A stretch of 28,222 bases of DNA from CAZCGA01 sp964498075. GTDB taxonomy: Bacteria; Desulfobacterota; Binatia; HRBIN30. Below the pieces are notes generated by a model. That model had not been told where the DNA came from and ran no database searches. It saw only the letters and a list, made by a program, of their open reading frames with translations. Positions 23,667 to 28,222 of the stretch are shown in pieces. The translations under genes and the position numbers were made by a program. Each line of letters opens with the position of its first letter. Position 1 is the stretch's first letter. The stretch covers positions 1-28,222 of the forward strand of contig CAZCGA010000086.1 of assembly GCA_964498075.1 (NCBI GenBank), in the 5' to 3' direction.

Positions 23667-24527
23667 ATGAACTATGAGACGATTTGTTACGACATCGCCG
23701 ACCGCGTGCTGACGATCACTTTGCACCGGCCCGAGAAGCTCAACGCCTTCACCGCTCAGATGGGCCGCGAGCTGCTCGACGCTTTCGCGCGCGCCGATCA
23801 GGACGACGAGGCGCGGGCGGTGATCGTCACCGGCGCCGGCCGCGGCTTCTGCGCCGGCGCCGACCTGAGCACCGGCGGCGACACCTTCGACAACACGGCG
23901 CAAGGTGGGGCGGACACGTTGGAGACGCATCGCGACGGCGGCGGCCGGGTCGCGCTGCGCATCTTCGAGTCGAAGAAGCCGATCATTGCCGCGATCAACG
24001 GGCCGGCGGTGGGCGTGGGCATCACCATGACCTTGCCGATGGACATCCGCATCGCCTCGACGGCGGCGCGCATTGGCTTCGTCTTCGCGCGGCGCGGCAT
24101 CGTCCCCGAGGCGTGCAGCAGCTGGTTTCTGCCGCGTGTCGTCGGGATCAGCCGCGCCACCGAGTGGGTGTACACCGGCCGCGTGTTTCCCGCTGAAGAA
24201 GCGCTGCAGGCCGGGCTGGTCAGCCGGGTGGTCGCGCCCGCCGAGCTGCTGCCCGCGGCGCGGGCGCTGGCGCGCGAGATTGCCGACAACACCTCGGGCA
24301 TCTCGGTGACACTGGCGCGGCAGCTCCTGTGGCGCATGCTCGGCGCCGATCACCCCATGGAAGCCCACAAGATCGATTCGCGGTGCATCTTCTGGATGGG
24401 CAAGTCGCCGGATGCCTATGAAGGCGTCGCCGCCTTCCTGGAGAAGCGCCCGGCCCGCTTCACGATGAAGCCCAGCACCGATCTGCCACCGTTCTACCCC
24501 TGGTGGCCCGAGCGCAAGTTTCGCTGA
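23667..24527 (+). CDS. Crotonase-family enoyl-CoA hydratase/isomerase
   Basis: A 286-residue crotonase. The CoA and oxyanion-hole regions are visible: RPEKLNAFTAQMGRELLDAF near 21-40, GRGFCAGADLS at 59-68 and AINGPAVGVGITMTLPMDI at 109-127. Aligned by eye to rat enoyl-CoA hydratase, both catalytic Glu positions are replaced (Thr 120 and Phe 140). Instead Glu 148 in RGIVPEACSSWFLPR sits where delta3-delta2-enoyl-CoA isomerases carry their acid/base. A double-bond isomerase or another crotonase reaction is therefore more likely than hydration. A CGGAGATCCCT ribosome region precedes the ATG. No other beta-oxidation gene is adjacent. Confidence 0.92.
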   Translation: MNYETICYDIADRVLTITLHRPEKLNAFTAQMGRELLDAFARADQDDEARAVIVTGAGRGFCAGADLSTGGDTFDNTAQGGADTLETHRDGGGRVALRIFESKKPIIAAINGPAVGVGITMTLPMDIRIASTAARIGFVFARRGIVPEACSSWFLPRVVGISRATEWVYTGRVFPAEEALQAGLVSRVVAPAELLPAARALAREIADNTSGISVTLARQLLWRMLGADHPMEAHKIDSRCIFWMGKSPDAYEGVAAFLEKRPARFTMKPSTDLPPFYPWWPERKFR

Positions 24528-24530
24528 AGC

Positions 24531-25121
24531 ATGGGAACAGAAACCACTGCTCCCTTTGATGCGTCTCGTCGCTCGCGTTTCGTTGTCATGAGCAATCGCC
24601 GAATCACTCCCCGCAATGTCTCGGGGCGGATTTGTGTTGCAAAGCATCCGGCTTTGCGCAAAGTTCAGGGCATGGATCGACCGGGCATTCACGACATCCC
24701 CAAGGGAAAGGTGTTGGCTCGCCTGCGTGAAATGAAGCTCGACGTGCAGCAGCCCAGTGCCTTGGCGCGCCACGATTTTCTGCTCAACGGCAAGGTGCGC
24801 GTGGCGCTCCGCGCGGCGTTCCCCAGCTCCTACCGGCGGCGCGTGCGCCTGCGCAAGCGCAACTACAGCTACGTGTACCGCGCCTGGAACTTCAACTTCC
24901 ACCACCGCGGTCGGATCGATGAGCAGTACTGTGACTTCTTCATCTGCGTTCCGCTCGGCATGACGAAATCGCCGGCCTTGAGCGACGCCTTCATCATCCC
25001 CTGGGAGGCACGCAGCGGGAAAACCTTCTACTTGCCTGACTCGCAGCGGCCGTACTCGGGCAAGTACGCCCAGTACCGCAACGCCTGGGAACAGCTGCCC
25101 GAGAGCCGCGCCGTGGCGTGA
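24531..25121 (+). CDS. Unknown basic protein
   Basis: The frame gives up to 196 residues and starts 3 bases after the crotonase stop. ATGs at 24588 and 24672 are alternative starts. The segment before 24672 has short hairpins (GCAAAGC/GCTTTGC) and little protein-like order, so the 149-residue form from 24672 (MDRPGIHDIPKGKVLARL) may be the real one. The body is rich in Arg and aromatics: RRRVRLRKRNYSYVYRAWNF, then FHHRGRIDEQYCDFFICVPL, then FIIPWEARSGKTFYLPDS and a Tyr-rich tail. The Asp/Glu-rich strand followed by a WEARSGK segment recalls a nuclease-like alpha/beta fold, but this is only an impression. No family recognised. Confidence 0.65.
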   Translation: MGTETTAPFDASRRSRFVVMSNRRITPRNVSGRICVAKHPALRKVQGMDRPGIHDIPKGKVLARLREMKLDVQQPSALARHDFLLNGKVRVALRAAFPSSYRRRVRLRKRNYSYVYRAWNFNFHHRGRIDEQYCDFFICVPLGMTKSPALSDAFIIPWEARSGKTFYLPDSQRPYSGKYAQYRNAWEQLPESRAVA

Positions 25122-25127
25122 GAAGAG

Positions 25128-25205
25128 AGACGACAGGCAACAGACGCGTAGACCACAGGCTGATGCGGTCTCTCGGTCGTCTGTCGGGTCTGTCGTCTGT
25201 TGTCT
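25128..25205. repeat. Facing arrays of 7-bp repeats between convergent genes
   Basis: From 25128 the plus strand reads AGACGAC, AGGCAAC, AGACGCG, T, AGACCAC, AGGCTGA. From 25205 the minus strand reads AGACAAC, AGACGAC, AGACCCG, AC, AGACGAC. The two arrays are inverted relative to each other, each starts within 7 bases of a stop codon, and they can pair (for example 25138-25146 with 25194-25202). They may act as a two-way terminator. Confidence 0.7.
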
Positions 25206-25207
25206 TC

Positions 25208-26344
25208 CTACTTCACCTGCTTGCGGAAGGTCAGCGTCGCCAGACCGAGGATCAACAGACCGTAGACCAACAGAATCGCCGCCTCGTCCTTCAACGCCGG
25301 CCAGCCCACCCCTTTCAAAAAAATCCCGCGCACGATGGTGATGAAGTAGCGCAGCGGGATGAGGTAGGTGAACGTCTGCACCAGCGGCGGCATGCTGGCG
25401 ATCGGGAACATGAAGCCCGAGAAGAACATGTTCGGCAGCAGCAGGAACTGCCCGCCCATGGAAGCTTGCTGTTGGGTGTTCGACACCGCGGACACCAGCA
25501 GCCCCATGCCCAGGCAGGTGAGGATGAACAGCCCGCTCAAGCCCAGCAACAACGGCAGGCTGCCGCTGATGTGCACGTCGAACCAGAAGGTGCCGGCCAG
25601 CAATACCAGCGTCATGTTGATGTACCCGATGCCGATGAACGGGATGGCCTTGCCGAGGATGAGCTCGAAGGAGCGGATCGGCGTCACGATCAGCTGCTCC
25701 ATGGTGCCACGCTCCTTCTCGCGCACGATGGCGATCGCCGTCAGGATCACCAGCGACTCCATCAGCAGGACGCAGATGATTCCCGGCACCATGAAGCGCA
25801 CGCTGCGCAGCTCCGGGTTGAACCAGACGCGCGGCTCCAGGCTCACGACGGGGTGACGCGCCGCGCGCGGCGGCGCGCCGTGGTCGGCGAACACCACGTC
25901 GACCGCGTGCGTCAGCGCGATCTGCTCCAGATATCCCGCCGCGATGGTTGCGGTGTTCGAGTTGCTGCCGTCGATCGCCGCCATCACTTCGGCTGTCTGC
26001 TGCCGCTTCAGCCTGGCGGAGAAATCCGGCGGGATGCTCAGCCCCACTTTGATGCGACCGCGATCCAGCAGCTGCGTGATGTCCGTCAGGCTGCGGCACG
26101 GCGCCGCGATCCGGAAGTAGCCGCTGCGCACCACCCGGTCGATGTAGGCGCGGCTCTCGGTCGATTGATCGTAGTCACAGACGGCCAGATCGATGTCCTT
26201 GATGTCCGTCGCGACGACGTAGCCGAAGATGAACAGCTCCAGGATCGGCATGATCAGGATCATGCCGAACATGCGCCGGTCGCGGCTGATCTGGATCACT
26301 TCCTTCCAGACGACGTGCAGGATGCGGGAGAGCGACGCGGTCAT
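25208..26344 (-). CDS. ABC-2 type exporter permease (second)
   Basis: A 378-residue permease of the ABC-2/DrrB-YhhJ type. It has one N-terminal membrane helix after VWKEVIQISRDRRMFGMILIMPILELFIFGYV. A large periplasmic domain of about 45-175 follows, including AAIDGSNSNTATIAAGYLEQ. Five C-terminal helices come last, with the family marker IVREKERGTMEQLIVTPI on the cytoplasmic loop. It would form a heterodimer with the upstream permease and export drugs or lipids. Its ATG at 26344 overlaps the stop of that gene as ATGA. The frame continues upstream of this ATG, but only as a shadow of the neighbouring gene. The substrate is unknown. Confidence 0.93.
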   Translation of the reverse strand: MTASLSRILHVVWKEVIQISRDRRMFGMILIMPILELFIFGYVVATDIKDIDLAVCDYDQSTESRAYIDRVVRSGYFRIAAPCRSLTDITQLLDRGRIKVGLSIPPDFSARLKRQQTAEVMAAIDGSNSNTATIAAGYLEQIALTHAVDVVFADHGAPPRAARHPVVSLEPRVWFNPELRSVRFMVPGIICVLLMESLVILTAIAIVREKERGTMEQLIVTPIRSFELILGKAIPFIGIGYINMTLVLLAGTFWFDVHISGSLPLLLGLSGLFILTCLGMGLLVSAVSNTQQQASMGGQFLLLPNMFFSGFMFPIASMPPLVQTFTYLIPLRYFITIVRGIFLKGVGWPALKDEAAILLVYGLLILGLATLTFRKQVK

Positions 26345-27504
26345 CCCAGCTTCTCCTGGAAGCGGCTGGCGCTGAGCCAGACGATCGCCGTGCTGAAGCA
26401 CAGCAGCATGGCCGCTTCCGGCCACAGCACGCTCAGCCCCACGCCCTTCAGATAGATGCCGCGGATCGCGGTCACGAAGTAGCGGCCGGGAAAGAAATAC
26501 GAGACGACGCGCACGCCAACCGGCATATTCTCGAGCGGGAAGACGAAACCGGAGAGCAGGATCGATGGCATCAGGGAAATGAAGATCGCCGCCAGCATCG
26601 CCGTCTGCATGGTGTCGGCGATGGTCGACACGAAGACCCCGACTCCCAGCGAGGCGATCAAGTACAGCAGCGCAAACAGCGCCAGCTGAAACAGGCTGCC
26701 TTTGATCGGCACGTGGAAGACGAGGTAGCCGGCGATCACCACGATCACCAGATCGATGAAGGCGATGATCACGTACGGAATGAGCTTGCCGATCATCATC
26801 TCCAGCGGCCGGATCGGCGACACCAGGATCTGCTCGATCGTGCCGCGCTCCTTCTCCTTGACGATGCTCAACGCCGTGAGGATCGCGCCGACGATCATCA
26901 TGATCACCGCGATGATGCCCGGCACGATGAAGTTGACGCTCTTCAGCTCGGCGTTGTACCAGACGCGGCTCTTCAGCTCGATCGGAGCAACGGCCGCCGG
27001 CGCTCCCAGCCCCGCCCCCGCCCCGCCGATGCCGGCGGCGTAGCGGGCGAGCATGGCCAGCAGGTACCCTTGCGCGATGGTGGCGGTATTCGAGTCGGAC
27101 CCGTCGATGATCGCCTGCACCGTGGTGGGCTCCCCCGCGCGCAGGCGGGCGGCGAAGTCGACCGGGATGACGACTCCGGCCTTGCTGGCGTCGGTGGTCA
27201 GGTCGCGGTCCAGCTCGCGCTGGTCGCGCGCCCAGCGCACCAGCTGGAAGTAGCCGGAGCGGATCATCTGCTGGGCGAGGTCGCGGCTCTCCGGCGTCTC
27301 GTCGTAGTCGAGGATGGTCAGCGGCACGTTGTCGACGTCGTAGCGGATGCCGTAGCCGTACATGATCAGCATGCTGATCGGGTACAAGAAGGTGAGGATC
27401 AAGCTGCGGCGGTCGCGCAGCACGTCGGTGAACTCGCGACGCATGATGGCGCGCATCGTGCGCCACGACAGCCAGCGCCGTCTCCGCCCGCTGCCGGCGG
27501 TCAT
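26341..27504 (-). CDS. ABC-2 type exporter permease (first)
   Basis: A 387-residue paralogue of the downstream permease with the same layout. MRAIMRREFTDVLRDRRSLILTFLYPISMLIMYGYG includes the first helix. A periplasmic domain follows with AIIDGSDSNTATIAQGYLLA, then five C-terminal helices beginning at about 195 and the loop IVKEKERGTIEQILVSPI. A Gly/Ala-rich insertion (AAGIGGAGAGLGAPAAVAP, about 159-177) in the periplasmic part is absent from its partner. The ATG at 27504 overlaps the ATPase stop by 4 bases. Two consecutive permeases with one ATPase is the usual YhhJ-type tripartite exporter order, normally with an HlyD-like adaptor upstream. Confidence 0.93.
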   Translation of the reverse strand: MTAGSGRRRRWLSWRTMRAIMRREFTDVLRDRRSLILTFLYPISMLIMYGYGIRYDVDNVPLTILDYDETPESRDLAQQMIRSGYFQLVRWARDQRELDRDLTTDASKAGVVIPVDFAARLRAGEPTTVQAIIDGSDSNTATIAQGYLLAMLARYAAGIGGAGAGLGAPAAVAPIELKSRVWYNAELKSVNFIVPGIIAVIMMIVGAILTALSIVKEKERGTIEQILVSPIRPLEMMIGKLIPYVIIAFIDLVIVVIAGYLVFHVPIKGSLFQLALFALLYLIASLGVGVFVSTIADTMQTAMLAAIFISLMPSILLSGFVFPLENMPVGVRVVSYFFPGRYFVTAIRGIYLKGVGLSVLWPEAAMLLCFSTAIVWLSASRFQEKLG

Positions 27505-28222
27505 GGCGTCGCACCGCTGCCGCTGCTCTCGATGATCGCGACGAAGGCATCTTCCAGCGACGGCTCGATGCGTTCCAGGCTGCGCACCACAATGTTTCGG
27601 GCTTGCAGCCGGGCCACGATCGCCGCGCGCGCCGCCGCCTCGTCGTCGGCGATGACGTGCAGATTGCTGCCGAACAGCGCCACTCCGGCCAGCACCGGCT
27701 CCACCTTCAACTCGGCGAAGGCACCCATGAGATCGCTGCAGTCCACCTCGAGCAGGGCACGCGACATGTACCGGCTCTTCAGCGTGGCGGGGCTGCCGGT
27801 GGCCACCACGGTGCCGCCGTAGATGAGCGCCAGCTCGTCGCAGTGCTCGGCCTCGTCCATGTAATGCGTGGTCACAAACACCGTGATGCCGCGCCCCGAC
27901 AGCTCGCCGATCATGTCCCAGAAGTTGCGCCGCGATGCCGGATCGACGCCGGAGGTCGGCTCATCGAGGAAGAGAATCGGCGGCTCGTGCAGCACCGCAC
28001 AGCCGAGTGCCAGGCGCTGGCGCCAGCCGCCGGCGAGCGCCGACGTCCTGAGAGTCTCGCGGCCGCGCAGCCCCGCCATCTCGAGCGCCCAGGCGATGCG
28101 TGCGTCGCGCTGCGCCCCACGCACGTTGTAGATGCCGGCGAAGAACAGCAGGTTCTCCTGCACCGTGAGGTCTTCGTACAGCGAGAAGCGCTGCGACATG
28201 TAGCCGATGTTGCTCTTCAGCT
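27501..28222 (-). CDS. ABC exporter ATP-binding protein, N-terminus cut by window edge
   Basis: The frame is open to the right edge and supplies about 240 C-terminal residues. It begins LKSNIGYMSQRFSLYEDLTVQENL with the Q-loop (Gln of MSQRF). The signature region is SALAGGWRQRLALGCAV, in place of the canonical LSGGQ as is usual for this exporter group. Walker B and D-loop are ILFLDEPTSGVDPASR, and the switch His is in VTTHYMDEAE. A C-terminal domain of about 80 residues ends the protein. Walker A lies beyond the window. ATGA overlaps link it to the two permeases downstream, giving a translationally coupled operon. Confidence 0.93.
   Translation of the reverse strand, partial: LKSNIGYMSQRFSLYEDLTVQENLLFFAGIYNVRGAQRDARIAWALEMAGLRGRETLRTSALAGGWRQRLALGCAVLHEPPILFLDEPTSGVDPASRRNFWDMIGELSGRGITVFVTTHYMDEAEHCDELALIYGGTVVATGSPATLKSRYMSRALLEVDCSDLMGAFAELKVEPVLAGVALFGSNLHVIADDEAAARAAIVARLQARNIVVRSLERIEPSLEDAFVAIIESSGSGATP

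Noticed and set aside
23604..26099. 831-codon open frame on the minus strand
   Set aside because: It runs antisense to clear crotonase and unknown genes and out of frame with the permease; composition is Arg/His-rich low-order sequence typical of a GC-rich shadow frame.
25118..27822. Long plus-strand frames over the exporter operon (25118-26455 and 26713-27822)
   Set aside because: His/Asp/Gln-rich translations opposite well-conserved permease and ATPase genes; no start signals.

Overview
The window is GC-rich, densely packed bacterial DNA with no rRNA, tRNA, phage, CRISPR array or recognisable insertion sequence. The gene set (DksA, RimO, FAD-dependent GlpD, QueE, type II homoserine kinase, metal-dependent amidohydrolase, DrrB/YhhJ-type ABC exporter) and the order aminotransferase-serA-purA suggest an uncultured Deltaproteobacteria-like lineage, possibly Binatota/Desulfobacterota. 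This placement is inference from gene content, not a phylogeny. A 97-N gap inside thrB and a frameshift in rimO suggest a draft or metagenome assembly.

Left part (1-11594, all minus strand). Two runs of genes are read right to left. The first is rimO (frameshifted), dksA, glycerate 2-kinase, queE and glpD. The second starts at a near-consensus sigma70 promoter (5721-5750) and reads thrB, folE, then a class V aminotransferase, serA and purA (cut by the left edge). Between folE and the aminotransferase lies a well-formed ZTP (pfl) riboswitch aptamer whose 3' end overlaps a perfect 13-bp intrinsic terminator with a U8 tract. It should raise transcription of the serine-synthesis genes and purA when ZTP signals a shortage of 10-formyl-tetrahydrofolate. 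Serine is the main one-carbon donor and FolE opens folate synthesis, so folate, serine and AMP synthesis are joined in one module. This is the best regulatory find of the window.

Middle (11746-18861). A secreted parvulin-type prolyl isomerase (+) converges on a GNAT acetyltransferase (-). Next comes a three-gene minus-strand unit: an amidohydrolase, a 1126-residue protein (double zinc ribbon, class III cyclase, AAA/STAND ATPase, TPR) and an AlkZ-related protein coupled to it by an ATGA overlap. The cyclase domain carries a 126-bp in-frame insertion made of two palindromic repeat units.

Right-centre (18862-25121, mostly plus). This looser, accessory-like stretch holds a decayed GNAT pseudogene, a VOC protein, a probably truncated unknown gene overlapping a methyltransferase, a four-helix membrane protein, a tandem palindromic operator without an obvious target, a 79-residue orphan, glutaredoxin (-), a limonene-1,2-epoxide-hydrolase-like enzyme, a crotonase that looks more like an isomerase than a hydratase, and an unknown basic protein. 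Degenerate 7-bp repeat arrays sit exactly at gene 3' ends at two sites.

Right edge (25208-28222, minus). An ABC exporter operon (ATPase cut by the window edge, then two ABC-2 permeases) is joined throughout by 4-bp ATGA overlaps.
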